Source of the DNA: Limnohabitans sp.
GTDB taxonomy: Bacteria; Pseudomonadota; Gammaproteobacteria; Burkholderiales; Burkholderiaceae_C
NCBI GenBank assembly: GCA_009693505.1
Contig: SHXD01000018.1
Location: 1-51,849 of the forward strand
Length of the DNA: 51,849 nucleotides
Direction of reading: 5' to 3'
Shown here one piece after another: positions 29,914 to 37,786 of this stretch (the stretch's first letter is position 1; every line of letters starts with the position of its first letter). The position numbers and the translations under genes are program-made. The notes beneath the pieces were generated by a model that was given only the letters and a program-made list of their open reading frames with translations, was not told where the DNA came from and searched no databases.

Positions 29914-29922
29914 TGCTACATT
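29914..29922 (+). promoter_or_regulatory. Putative extended -10 promoter of the aroG leader
   Basis: TG-C-TACATT: an extended -10 (TG at 29914-29915, hexamer 29917-29922). A TTGTCA at 29889-29894 is 22 bp away, too far for a standard -35. The first purine after the -10 is A29931, the A of the leader ATG, and there is no Shine-Dalgarno sequence before that ATG, so the transcript may start at the leader start codon. Confidence 0.45.
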
Positions 29923-29930
29923 CTTTTCCC

Positions 29931-30005
29931 ATGACTCAGCGCTCCAGCTTTTTTAGCTTCTATTTTGCATTCTCTGTCCCAGGCGGACGAGAGGCCAGCG
30001 CATAA
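29931..30005 (+). CDS. aroG leader peptide, Phe/Tyr-rich (24 aa)
   Basis: ATG 29931 to TAA 30003-30005 encodes MTQRSSFFSFYFAFSVPGGR followed by EASA. Codons 7-14 read F F S F Y F A F: five Phe and one Tyr among eight. The product is presumably a throwaway peptide that senses charged tRNA-Phe (and perhaps tRNA-Tyr) by ribosome stalling. It lies directly upstream of the terminator/antiterminator and of aroG, whose enzyme opens the pathway to Phe and Tyr. This is the classical layout of pheL-type leaders. Confidence 0.88.
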   Translation: MTQRSSFFSFYFAFSVPGGREASA

Positions 30006-30058
30006 GTCACTGAACCCCTCTATCAACCGCCGGACTTAACCCCCGGCGGTTTTTTTTT
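29971..30058 (+). promoter_or_regulatory. Transcription attenuator of aroG (alternative RNA hairpins)
   Basis: Three mutually exclusive pairings are visible. The early (1:2) hairpin runs 29971-29994, with core GTCC (29976-29979) and GGAC (29985-29988). The antiterminator (2:3) pairs GTCC and GGCGG (29976-29979, 29982-29986, two-base bulge) with CCGCCGGAC (30027-30035), nine base pairs. The terminator (3:4) pairs AACCGCCGG (30025-30033) with CCGGCGGTT (30043-30051). A ribosome stalled at Phe codons 7-10 would leave strand 2 free, favour the antiterminator and let aroG be transcribed. Confidence 0.8.
30025..30058 (+). terminator. Intrinsic terminator of the aroG attenuator
   Basis: A nine-pair GC-rich stem (30025-30033 with 30043-30051), a 9-nt loop and a run of nine T's (30050-30058), placed 20 nt after the leader stop codon and 52 nt before the aroG ATG. 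Strand 3 of this stem is also half of the antiterminator. Confidence 0.9.
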
Positions 30059-30109
30059 GCCACTCGCCAAAAGCCATTCCAAGTTTTTAAATCTCAAAAG
30101 GAGCCTCTC

Positions 30110-31234
30110 ATGATCAACAAAGCCAAAGCCACTTCGGAGCCGCGCTATGCAAGCCCTACAGATCGTGCAGGCCAAACCGATGACGAACGCATCAAGGACA
30201 TTACCGTGTTGCCGCCACCAGAGCATTTGATGCGTTTCTTTCCCATTGCGGGCACGGCGGTGGAAACCTTGATTTCACAAACACGTCGCAAGATTCACAA
30301 CATCATGGCGGGCAAAGACGACCGCTTGTTGGTGGTCATTGGGCCTTGCTCCATTCACGACCCTTCTGCCGCTTTGGACTATGCACGCCGATTGAAGCCC
30401 CTGCGTGACAAATACCAAGGCACTTTGGAAATTGTGATGCGGGTGTATTTTGAAAAGCCCAGAACCACGGTGGGTTGGAAAGGCTTGATCAATGATCCTT
30501 ACTTGGATGAGAGCTACCGCATTGACGAAGGCTTGCGCATTGCGCGCCAATTGCTGATTGAGATTAACCGCCAAGGCGTGCCCGCTGGAAGTGAATTCCT
30601 CGATGTCATTTCACCGCAATACATAGGCGACTTGATCAGCTGGGGTGCCATTGGCGCCCGCACCACCGAAAGCCAAGTTCATCGCGAACTGGCTTCTGGC
30701 CTGTCTGCGCCCATTGGCTTTAAAAACGGCACCGATGGCAACATCAAAATTGCCACCGATGCCATTCAAGCTGCGGCGCGGGGCCATCATTTCTTGTCAG
30801 TCCACAAGAACGGTCAGGTAGCCGTTGTGCAAACTCAAGGAAACCCTGACTGCCACGTGATTTTGCGCGGTGGCAAAGTTCCCAATTACGATGAAGCCAG
30901 TGTCAATGCGGCGTGCCAAGATTTGACAGCCGCCAAATTGCCACCTACCTTGATGATTGATTGCAGCCATGCCAACAGCAGCAAAGAGCATGAACGCCAA
31001 TTGGTGGTAACGCAGGAAATTGCGGCGCAGATGAGCACAGGCTCGCGTCAAATCTTTGGTGTGATGGTGGAGAGCCACATTGAAGGCGGGGCGCAAAAAT
31101 TCACGCCTGGCAAAGACGATGCGAACGCTTTGAAGTACGCGCAAAGCATTACCGATGCTTGTATCGGTTGGGCAGACAGCGAGAAAGTTTTAGAAACTTT
31201 GTCCAAGGCGGTTGAGACGCGTCGCAAGAAATAA
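30110..31234 (+). CDS. aroG: 3-deoxy-7-phosphoheptulonate (DAHP) synthase, class I
   Basis: 374 residues; AAAGGAG at 30097-30103 precedes ATG 30110. Class I (AroFGH) motifs: LLVVIGPCSIHDPSAALDYA, VYFEKPRTTVGWKGLINDP, ISWGAIGARTTESQVHREL, FKNGTDG, LMIDCSHANSSK and ESHIEGG. The enzyme condenses PEP and erythrose 4-phosphate in the first step of the shikimate pathway. The Phe/Tyr-rich attenuator upstream suggests transcriptional control by Phe supply; enzyme feedback specificity (Phe, Tyr or Trp) cannot be read safely from the sequence. Confidence 0.95.
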   Translation: MINKAKATSEPRYASPTDRAGQTDDERIKDITVLPPPEHLMRFFPIAGTAVETLISQTRRKIHNIMAGKDDRLLVVIGPCSIHDPSAALDYARRLKPLRDKYQGTLEIVMRVYFEKPRTTVGWKGLINDPYLDESYRIDEGLRIARQLLIEINRQGVPAGSEFLDVISPQYIGDLISWGAIGARTTESQVHRELASGLSAPIGFKNGTDGNIKIATDAIQAAARGHHFLSVHKNGQVAVVQTQGNPDCHVILRGGKVPNYDEASVNAACQDLTAAKLPPTLMIDCSHANSSKEHERQLVVTQEIAAQMSTGSRQIFGVMVESHIEGGAQKFTPGKDDANALKYAQSITDACIGWADSEKVLETLSKAVETRRKK

Positions 31235-31252
31235 GTCGATTTGCAAACTTGA

Positions 31253-31275
31253 AAGCGCCAGGCGGGCTGGCGCTT
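31253..31275 (+). terminator. Perfect 9-bp hairpin downstream of aroG
   Basis: AAGCGCCAG (31253-31261) and CTGGCGCTT (31267-31275) form a stem around a 5-nt loop, 18 nt after the aroG stop. The following T-run is weak, so it may terminate poorly or protect the mRNA 3' end. Confidence 0.6.
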
Positions 31276-31285
31276 ACATCGTCTT

Positions 31286-31314
31286 AAAAAAGGCCGCCAG
31301 GCTATTGGCGGTCC
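31286..31314 (-). terminator. Intrinsic terminator of mpl
   Basis: Read on the minus strand, GGACCGCCA and TGGCGGCC pair with one bulge (right arm 31306-31314, left arm 31292-31299 on the plus strand), followed by six T's (31291-31286). It begins 3 nt after the mpl stop. Confidence 0.8.
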
Positions 31315-31316
31315 TT

Positions 31317-32708
31317 TTACATTTGCTTCAGTGCGTTCAAGAGGCGATCGTGCACACCGCCAAAACCGCCATTGCTCATGCAAAGCAAATGATCCCCCGT
31401 TTGAACTTGCGCCATCACTTGCTTGACCAACTCATCGATGTTGGCGGCCACTTGGGCCTTGTTGCCCATTTCAGCCAAAACGGTGTGCGCATCCCAATCT
31501 AAACCGCCGCTGTGACAAAACGACAAGTCGGCTTGTTCAAGACTCCATGGCAACTGCGATTTCATGGTGCCCAGTTTCATGGTGTTGCTGCGGGGTTCAA
31601 AAATGGCCAAGATGCGCTGGCCTTTTCTAATTTGCCGCCTGAGACCATCAAGGGTGGTTCGGATGGCTGTAGGGTGATGCGCAAAATCGTCGTATACCGT
31701 GATGCCAGCCAGCGTGCCGCGCACTTCCATTCGGCGCTTCACATTGTGAAAGCTTGCAAGTGCTTGCGCGGCTACTTCAGGTGCGACGCCCACATGCTCC
31801 GCTGCTGCAATGGCGGCCAATGCGTTGAGTTGGTTGTGCACCCCGCCCAAATCCCATTTCACTTCAGCAAGTTTTTGACCATGGCGAAGCACTTCGAAGT
31901 AATGGGGCTCTCCGATTGCTGAGAAGTCTGAAACCGCAGCGCCAAAACTGCGCACTTCACTCCAGCAGCCTTGCGCCAACACGCGAGTCAAGCTTTCTTC
32001 CAAACCGTTGACCACCAAGCGGCCAAGGCCTGGCACAGTGCGCACCAAGTGATGAAATTGGCGCTCGATGGCTGCAAGGTCGTCAAAGATATCGGCGTGG
32101 TCAAATTCCAAATTGTTCAGAATGGCTGTGCGGGGGCGGTAATGCACAAACTTGCTGCGCTTGTCAAAGAAAGCGGTGTCGTATTCGTCGGCTTCAATCA
32201 CAAAGTAGTTGCGTGCGTGGCCTGCGGCGACTTTGCCTAAGCGCGCAGAAACGCCGAAATTAAGGGGCACACCGCCCACCAAAAAACCGGGTTTAAGTCC
32301 GGCAGCTTCCAGTATCCAGGCCAGCATAGAGGTGGTGGACGTTTTGCCATGCGTGCCCGCCACAGCCAACACATGCCGTCCTTGCAGCACATGCTCTGAC
32401 AACCACTGCGGGCCACTGGTGTAGGGTGCACCCGATTCCAAAATGGCTTCCATCAAGGGAAACTTAGGTTCGCCAGAAGGCAGGCGGCTTCGGCTGACCA
32501 CATTGCCGATGACGTAGAGGTCTGGTTTGAGCTGCATTTGCTCAACCCCAAAGCCCTCCATCAATTCAATGCCCAAAGCCTTGAGTTGATCGCTCATGGG
32601 CGGATAAACGCCAGCGTCGCAACCCGTCACTTTGTGACCGGCTTCTCGGGCCAACGCGGCCAAGCCGCCCATGAAAGTTCCGCAAATGCCCAAAATATGA
32701 ATATGCAT
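31317..32708 (-). CDS. mpl: UDP-MurNAc:L-Ala-gamma-D-Glu-meso-DAP ligase Mpl
   Basis: 463 residues, start MHIHILGICGTFMGGLAALA, the Mpl-type N-terminus (MurC has GIGGAGMSG here). ATP loop AVAGTHGKTSTTSMLAWIL; DEYDTAFFDKRSKFVHY, NLEFDHADIFDDL and VYDDFAHHPTAIRTTL are family blocks. Mpl rejoins the recycled murein tripeptide to UDP-MurNAc in the cytoplasm. AmpD, at 42618, makes the free peptide it uses. Divergent from the gene at 32740. Confidence 0.94.
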   Translation of the reverse strand: MHIHILGICGTFMGGLAALAREAGHKVTGCDAGVYPPMSDQLKALGIELMEGFGVEQMQLKPDLYVIGNVVSRSRLPSGEPKFPLMEAILESGAPYTSGPQWLSEHVLQGRHVLAVAGTHGKTSTTSMLAWILEAAGLKPGFLVGGVPLNFGVSARLGKVAAGHARNYFVIEADEYDTAFFDKRSKFVHYRPRTAILNNLEFDHADIFDDLAAIERQFHHLVRTVPGLGRLVVNGLEESLTRVLAQGCWSEVRSFGAAVSDFSAIGEPHYFEVLRHGQKLAEVKWDLGGVHNQLNALAAIAAAEHVGVAPEVAAQALASFHNVKRRMEVRGTLAGITVYDDFAHHPTAIRTTLDGLRRQIRKGQRILAIFEPRSNTMKLGTMKSQLPWSLEQADLSFCHSGGLDWDAHTVLAEMGNKAQVAANIDELVKQVMAQVQTGDHLLCMSNGGFGGVHDRLLNALKQM

Positions 32709-32739
32709 AGGGGGATTTTAGGCGGTGCACAATGGCGTC

Positions 32740-33324
32740 ATGGCAGATTTGACAGATGAAATTGCAGCTTCGGCAGCGCAGTGGGTGGTGGAAGAGGGCT
32801 TGGAGTACGGCCCCGCCAAACGCCGCGCCTTGAAGGCCTTGGGTTTACCACCCCGCACGCCTTTGCCCAACAATGAGCAAGTTGAAGCCCAGGTGCGTGA
32901 GTACATTGAACTTTTTTGTGCCGACTCTCAGCCTGAGGAGCTGTTAGCCCTCAGAAGGCATGCTTTGATGTGGATGACGCGCTTGGCTGAGTTCAGGCCC
33001 TATTTGGGGGGTGCGGTCTGGCATGGCACCGCAACGCGCTTGTCAGACATTTACTTGCAATTGTTTTGTGACGATGCCAAGTCATGCGAGATTGAACTTA
33101 TCAACAAAGGCGTGGCATTTGAGGCCCGATCGGTAAATGGCTTGCATGGCGAGGCAGTTGAAGCTTTGAGCATTCACAGTTTTTGCGACGAATTGGGTGA
33201 GGAAATTGGCGTCCATCTCTTGGTCAATGATTTTGACGATGTTCGAGGTGCCTTGAAAGCGGACGGACAAGGGCGCTCGCCCAGAGGCGACGGTAAAGCG
33301 GTTAAACAATTAATTGGGGCATGA
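32740..33324 (+). CDS. Conserved-looking protein of unknown function (possible degenerate nucleotidyltransferase fold)
   Basis: 194 residues from ATG 32740 (MADLTDEIAASAAQWVVEEG); a GTG lies 15 nt upstream. I do not recognise the family with confidence. The segment LGGAVWHGTATRLSDIYLQL resembles the GSxxxG...SDIDL core of minimal nucleotidyltransferases, but the second Asp position is Tyr, so activity is doubtful. The start carries a helical EYGPAKRRALKALGLPPRTP block. It is divergent from mpl and 7 nt upstream of the TlpA-like gene, with which it probably forms an operon. Soluble, no signal peptide. Confidence 0.7.
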   Translation: MADLTDEIAASAAQWVVEEGLEYGPAKRRALKALGLPPRTPLPNNEQVEAQVREYIELFCADSQPEELLALRRHALMWMTRLAEFRPYLGGAVWHGTATRLSDIYLQLFCDDAKSCEIELINKGVAFEARSVNGLHGEAVEALSIHSFCDELGEEIGVHLLVNDFDDVRGALKADGQGRSPRGDGKAVKQLIGA

Positions 33325-33331
33325 GGTTGGT

Positions 33332-33883
33332 ATGAAGCAAGAAGACAGTGAAAAAAGCATGCCGCGTCGGCACTGGCTTTTAGCAGGCGTTGGGGTATTA
33401 GCTGGTTTGGCAGGCGCCGTGTTTGCATGGCAGAAATTTCAGCCTCAAGGCGTGATGGACGAGGCCGTTCAAAACTTCTGGCTGCAAGAATTTGAAAAGC
33501 CCGAAGGCGGCACATTGAGCTTCCAAAGCATGCGTGGCAAGCCTCTTTTGGTCAATTTCTGGGCTACCTGGTGTCCCCCTTGTATTGAAGAACTGCCGCT
33601 AATTGACGCCTTCTATGCTGCAAATCAATCTAAATCCCTTCAAGTTGTTGGCTTGGCCGTAGATCAACCCAGCATGGTTCGGCGCTATCTGGGGCAAAAG
33701 CCATTGCGTTTTCCAGTCGGCTTGGCTGGTTTTACAGGAACTGCCTTAGGTCAATCACTGGGCAATGCCCAAAGTGTTTTGCCTTATAGCGTCCTTTTCG
33801 CAGCAAATGGCAGGCTTTTAAAGCAAAAAGCCGGCAAGTTAGAGCAATCTGACCTCGATGCTTGGCTTCAATCGGTCAGTTAA
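33332..33883 (+). CDS. TlpA/ResA-like membrane-anchored thiol-disulfide oxidoreductase
   Basis: 183 residues from ATG 33332, with GAGG 5 nt upstream; an in-frame TTG 18 nt upstream is rejected. An N-terminal membrane anchor (about 15-35, LLAGVGVLAGLAGAVFAW) leads to a thioredoxin domain with W80-C-P-P-C84 in LLVNFWATWCPPCIEELPL. TlpA-like proteins act in the periplasm, often reducing apocytochrome c or other Cys proteins; a cytochrome c assembly-type gene is elsewhere in the window (43465). The cis-Pro loop is visible as SVLPYSVLF. The exact client is unknown. Confidence 0.88.
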   Translation: MKQEDSEKSMPRRHWLLAGVGVLAGLAGAVFAWQKFQPQGVMDEAVQNFWLQEFEKPEGGTLSFQSMRGKPLLVNFWATWCPPCIEELPLIDAFYAANQSKSLQVVGLAVDQPSMVRRYLGQKPLRFPVGLAGFTGTALGQSLGNAQSVLPYSVLFAANGRLLKQKAGKLEQSDLDAWLQSVS

Positions 33884-33966
33884 ATGGCTTTGGAGAGCAA
33901 ATGTAGCTATTTGGAGGTTTTTTTAGTGTAGATTCAACGTTTTCGTTAGCAAACACAGGGGGTAAC

Positions 33967-34461
33967 ATGGATTTGCGCAAACTGAAAACCTTGATTGACT
34001 TGGTATCTGATTCCAACGTCACAGAATTGGAAATCACTGAAGCAGAAGGCAAGGTTCGAATTGTCAAAGGCCCCACACCCTCTGGTGCCCCTGTTTTAAG
34101 CCATCAAGTCATGGCACCTGCAGCGCCAGCATTGCCTTCTGCACCTGTTGCTCCCCCTACAGCCGCCGAAATTGCCGATGCTGCCGCGGTCACTGCCGCT
34201 GCCGTCGCGGCCGAAGTTGCCGCTGCTAGCCATACTGTCAAGTCACCTATGGTGGGCACTTTCTACCGGTCTTCTAGCCCAGGCGCTGCTCCCTTTGTCG
34301 TGGTGGGCGACACCGTCAAAGAGGGTGACACCCTTTGCATCATTGAAGCCATGAAGATTTTGAACGAAATTGAATCTGACAAATCGGGCACTGTGAAACA
34401 GGTTTTGTGCGAAAACGGTCAGGCTGTGGAATACGGTCAAGCCTTGTACATCATCCAATAA
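33967..34461 (+). CDS. accB: Acetyl-CoA carboxylase biotin carboxyl carrier protein
   Basis: 164 residues. The N-terminal [16 protein letters not shown] helix, an Ala/Pro-rich linker (about 48-88) and a biotinyl domain with the biotin Lys at K130 in [12 protein letters not shown]. It carries biotin between AccC and the carboxyltransferase AccAD (not here) in the first step of fatty-acid synthesis. 83 nt after the TlpA-like gene and 15 nt before accC, the usual accBC pair. Confidence 0.96.
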   Translation: MDLRKLKTLIDLVSDSNVTELEITEAEGKVRIVKGPTPSGAPVLSHQVMAPAAPALPSAPVAPPTAAEIADAAAVTAAAVAAEVAAASHTVKSPMVGTFYRSSSPGAAPFVVVGDTVKEGDTLCIIEAMKILNEIESDKSGTVKQVLCENGQAVEYGQALYIIQ

Positions 34462-34476
34462 TTCACCGGGATTTTT

Positions 34477-35826
34477 ATGTTCAAGAAAATTCTGGTCGCG
34501 AACCGTGGGGAAATTGCCCTGCGAATTCAGCGCGCATGCCGAGAACTTGGCATCAAAGCGGTCATGGTTTACTCAGAGGCCGATCGCGAAACCAAATACG
34601 TGAAGTTGGCTGAAGAGGCTGTTTGCATCGGCCCCGCAGCCTCAAACCTCAGTTACCTCAACATGCCGGCCATCATTTCGGCTGCCGAAGTGACCGATGC
34701 TGAAGCCATTCACCCGGGCTACGGCTTCTTGAGTGAAAACGCAGACTTTGCCGAGCGTGTTGAAAAAAGTGGCTTTCAATTCATTGGCCCCACGCCTGAG
34801 TCCATTCGCATCATGGGCGACAAGGTATCGGCGAAGCAGGCCATGATCAAAGCCGGTGTGCCGTGCGTGCCTGGCTCAGAGGGCGAGTTGCCTGACGATC
34901 CCGTCATCATTCGGCGAACCGCCAAAAGCATTGGCTATCCCGTCATCATCAAGGCGGCCGGTGGCGGCGGCGGCCGAGGTATGCGGGTGGTGCATACCGA
35001 GGCGGCTCTTATTAATGCGGTGCAAATGACCAAGGCCGAGGCGGATGCCGCATTTGGCAATCCTGCGGTCTACATGGAAAAGTATTTGCAAAATCCGCGT
35101 CACATCGAGATCCAAATCTTGGCGGACAAGCATAAGAATGTAGTTTACTTGGGTGAGCGAGATTGCTCCATGCAGCGGCGTCACCAAAAAGTGTTAGAAG
35201 AGGCGCCAGCGCCTGGCATTCCCCGCAAACTGATTGACAAAATTGGTGATCGTTGTGTGGCGGCTTGCAAAAAAATCAACTACCGCGGTGCCGGTACCTT
35301 TGAGTTTTTGTATGAAAACGGCGAGTTTTACTTCATTGAAATGAACACCCGCGTTCAGGTGGAGCATCCTGTCACCGAGTGGGTCACAGGCATTGACATT
35401 GTCAAAACACAAATCATGGTGGCCGCTGGCGAAAAGTTGCCTTTTACTCAGCGTCAAGTTCAAATTCGGGGCCATGCCGTTGAATGTCGTGTGAATGCCG
35501 AAGACCCCTTCAAGTTCACGCCTTCGCCTGGTCGCATCACCACCTGGCATGCACCCGGAGGCCCTGGTATTCGGGTCGACTCGCATGTCTACAACAACTA
35601 TTTTGTGCCGCCCAATTACGACTCCATGATCGGCAAAATCATTGCCCATGGCGACACCCGCGAGCAAGCCATCGCGCGCATGCAAACCGCGTTGGCCGAA
35701 ACCGTGGTGGAAGGCATTAGCACCAACATTCCTTTGCACCGCGAAATTCTGCGCGATGCCAAATTTGTCAATGGTGGTACCAACATTCACTACTTGGAAG
35801 AGTGGCTGAGACATCGCAAAGGCTAA
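34477..35826 (+). CDS. accC: Acetyl-CoA carboxylase biotin carboxylase subunit
   Basis: 449 residues. ATP-grasp enzyme: N-terminal [30 protein letters not shown], the Gly-rich ATP loop [35 protein letters not shown] and catalytic [14 protein letters not shown]. It carboxylates the biotin on AccB using ATP and bicarbonate. prmA begins 2 nt after its stop, so the two are likely cotranscribed. Confidence 0.97.
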   Translation: MFKKILVANRGEIALRIQRACRELGIKAVMVYSEADRETKYVKLAEEAVCIGPAASNLSYLNMPAIISAAEVTDAEAIHPGYGFLSENADFAERVEKSGFQFIGPTPESIRIMGDKVSAKQAMIKAGVPCVPGSEGELPDDPVIIRRTAKSIGYPVIIKAAGGGGGRGMRVVHTEAALINAVQMTKAEADAAFGNPAVYMEKYLQNPRHIEIQILADKHKNVVYLGERDCSMQRRHQKVLEEAPAPGIPRKLIDKIGDRCVAACKKINYRGAGTFEFLYENGEFYFIEMNTRVQVEHPVTEWVTGIDIVKTQIMVAAGEKLPFTQRQVQIRGHAVECRVNAEDPFKFTPSPGRITTWHAPGGPGIRVDSHVYNNYFVPPNYDSMIGKIIAHGDTREQAIARMQTALAETVVEGISTNIPLHREILRDAKFVNGGTNIHYLEEWLRHRKG

Positions 35827-35828
35827 GC

Positions 35829-36722
35829 ATGTTTGAACTTAACTTGCTGTGCCCTGAAGACCGTGTCGATGTTTTGAGTGAAGCCCTCGAGGCCTTGGAT
35901 GCCTTAAGTGTTTCAGTCGAAGACGCAGACGCAGAAACAGAGCACGAACAAGCTTTGTTTGGCGAGCCTGGTATGCCGCCGCCCAAAGAAGGCTGGCAAC
36001 GATCCAAAGTGGTGGCCCTCTTTGCCAAAGAAGAAGAAGCGCGCGAAGCCGCCCTCTTGTTTGCGGCACAAGATTTTTTTCAGGCCTGTGAAGTCATGTC
36101 TGTTGAGGCTGTGCCCGATCAAGACTGGGTGCGTTTGACGCAGTCGCAATTTGCACCCGTTGAAATTACCCCAGAATTTTGGATTGTGCCCACCTGGCAC
36201 CAGCCGCCGCCACAAGCGCGCGAAATCATTCGCTTAGATCCTGGCTTGGCTTTTGGTACCGGAACCCACCCCACCACGCGCATGTGTTTGCGTTGGATTG
36301 CCACGCATGACCTGAAGGGTCAGCGTGTGTTGGACTACGGCTGTGGCTCCGGTATTTTGGCCATTGGCGCTGCCAAATTTGGGGCCGAGCAAATTGACGC
36401 GGTAGACATCGATGAAGCAGCCGTCACATCAACTGCACTTAACGCGCAAGCCAACGAAGTGTCTTTGAATGCAGGGTTGCCCGAGTTGGCGCAGGGCACT
36501 TACCAAACTGTTTTGGCCAATATTTTGGCCACGCCCCTGAAAGTGCTGGCACCTTTGCTGTGCAGCCATGTGCAATCAGGGGGTCATTTGGTGTTGGCAG
36601 GTATTTTAGAGCGCCAAGAAGCAGAGCTGATTCAGGCCTATGCGCCGCATATCAAGTTGTCAGTCGCCGATCGAGAAGATGGCTGGATTTTGATGACGGC
36701 TCAACGCGGCACCACCGCCTAA
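35829..36722 (+). CDS. prmA: Ribosomal protein L11 methyltransferase PrmA
   Basis: 297 residues from ATG 35829 (MFELNLLCPEDRVDVLSEAL). The N-terminal substrate-recognition domain is followed by the SAM-dependent methyltransferase domain: DPGLAFGTGTHPTTRMCLRW, VLDYGCGSGILAIGAAKFG, and NILATPLKVLAPLL (the NxxxxP substrate loop). It trimethylates several amino groups of L11. In betaproteobacteria it commonly sits next to accBC and a DUF3426 gene, as here. Confidence 0.95.
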   Translation: MFELNLLCPEDRVDVLSEALEALDALSVSVEDADAETEHEQALFGEPGMPPPKEGWQRSKVVALFAKEEEAREAALLFAAQDFFQACEVMSVEAVPDQDWVRLTQSQFAPVEITPEFWIVPTWHQPPPQAREIIRLDPGLAFGTGTHPTTRMCLRWIATHDLKGQRVLDYGCGSGILAIGAAKFGAEQIDAVDIDEAAVTSTALNAQANEVSLNAGLPELAQGTYQTVLANILATPLKVLAPLLCSHVQSGGHLVLAGILERQEAELIQAYAPHIKLSVADREDGWILMTAQRGTTA

Positions 36723-36728
36723 AACCTC

Positions 36729-37229
36729 ATGAGCTTTTGGGGCTTGGTGGCTTGGGCAGTGTTGGGGCTGCTGGGCCTTTTGCTTCAAACTGTTTATTTG
36801 TTCAAAGACCCGCTGGCCACCAACCATCCGCATTTGAAACCTCTTCTATTTGAGGCTTGCCAGCTTGTAGGTTGCCAAATTCGGCCGCTGCAAAAAACCG
36901 ATGCCGTTGTCATCGACTACGCGTCTGTTGACGCCATTCATACCGATCAAGCGCAAGAAATTTTAGCCTATGGCGCTCAGCCGATCCGGTGGGCCTTGCA
37001 AATCAATTTGAGAAATTCTGATTCTGTGCCAGTGGCAATGCCTTGGATTGAACTGACCTTGACCGATGCACACGATACACCCGTGATGCGCAAGGTGTTG
37101 AACCCAGTTGACTGGGGCGCACCTGCAGTTGTACCTCCCGGCGAAATCATTGAACAGCAACTTCTTTTGAGTTTGAAGAAAGAAGACGCGGCTTTCATGG
37201 GTTATCGCTTACTCACTTTTTACCCTTAA
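36729..37229 (+). CDS. DUF3426 membrane protein lacking the usual zinc-ribbon N-terminus
   Basis: 166 residues. It starts directly with a membrane helix (FWGLVAWAVLGLLGLLLQTV) and continues into a DUF3426-like domain (LRNSDSVPVAMPWIELTLTD; VPPGEIIEQQLLLSL). Related proteins next to prmA usually begin with a Cys-rich MJ0042-type zinc ribbon; none is encoded here or in the 6 nt after prmA. Function unknown; probably an inner-membrane protein with a periplasmic beta domain. Confidence 0.7.
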   Translation: MSFWGLVAWAVLGLLGLLLQTVYLFKDPLATNHPHLKPLLFEACQLVGCQIRPLQKTDAVVIDYASVDAIHTDQAQEILAYGAQPIRWALQINLRNSDSVPVAMPWIELTLTDAHDTPVMRKVLNPVDWGAPAVVPPGEIIEQQLLLSLKKEDAAFMGYRLLTFYP

Positions 37230-37247
37230 GCCATTGAGTTGGCCATT

Positions 37248-37280
37248 AAAAAAGCCCGACGCTTTTCAGCATCGGGCTTT
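37248..37280 (-). terminator. Terminator between convergent DUF3426 and H1-like genes
   Basis: AAAGCCCGA (37251-37259) and TCGGGCTTT (37272-37280) pair around a 12-nt loop. On the minus strand six T's follow (37253-37248), so it ends the H1-like transcript; in the plus direction the T-run is short, so it is weaker for the DUF3426 operon. Confidence 0.8.
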
Positions 37281-37307
37281 GCTTTCGCTTAGCGCTTTAA
37301 CATTAAA

Positions 37308-37670
37308 TCAGGGCTTGGCGGCCGAAGGAAACGGCCATGCAGCTTGAGGATTTAACGCTGTTGCAGCGGGAGCAGGGGCAGCGGGTGCTTTCGCTGCTTT
37401 CTTAGCTGCTTTTTTGGCAGGCTTTTTAGCGGCTTTTTTAGGGGCAGCTTTTTTGGCAGTTTTCTTAGCTACGGCTTTCTTAGCTGCTTTTTTAGGAGCT
37501 GCTTTTTTGGCTACGGCCTTCTTAGGAGCTGCTTTTTTAGGAGCGGCTTTCTTTGGGGCTGCCTTTTTAGGAGCTGCTTTTTTAGCAGGCGCCTTTCTCA
37601 CAACGGCTTTTTTAGGAGCCGATTTTTTTGCTGCGACTTTTTTTGGTGCCGCTTTTTTTGCAGTTGCCAT
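37308..37670 (-). CDS. Histone H1-like Lys/Ala/Pro-rich DNA-binding protein
   Basis: 120 residues from ATG 37670 (MATAKKAAPKK), with AAGGAG upstream on the minus strand. Most of the protein is tandem AAPKK/AAKK repeats; the C-terminus is Pro/Ala-rich (APAAPAPAATALNPQAAWPF). Such proteins bind DNA by charge and compact it; Burkholderiales often carry one (AlgP/H1-like or KAP-motif family). The DNA is a tandem of 15-nt AAPKK units, so length may vary between strains. The DksA tail (652-1881) has the same composition. It is downstream of nrdB on the same strand. Confidence 0.85.
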   Translation of the reverse strand: MATAKKAAPKKVAAKKSAPKKAVVRKAPAKKAAPKKAAPKKAAPKKAAPKKAVAKKAAPKKAAKKAVAKKTAKKAAPKKAAKKPAKKAAKKAAKAPAAPAPAATALNPQAAWPFPSAAKP

Positions 37671-37744
37671 GATTTTTTTCTCCTTGATCAATTAGAAAAA
37701 TCAACAGAGGGAAACACTTTGCGAATGTTGGAGCCGCAAAGCGA

Positions 37745-37779
37745 TTCAAGGTGCTGAAGACTGGCTTCAACACCTTGAA
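37745..37779 (-). repeat. 15-bp hairpin in the nrdB-H1 gap
   Basis: TTCAAGGTGCTGAAG (37745-37759) and CTTCAACACCTTGAA (37765-37779) are inverted repeats with one mismatch that becomes a U-G wobble only in minus-strand RNA, consistent with minus-strand transcription. No U-tract follows. Probably a 3'-end or 5'-leader structure. Confidence 0.6.
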
Positions 37780-37786
37780 CACAGGA

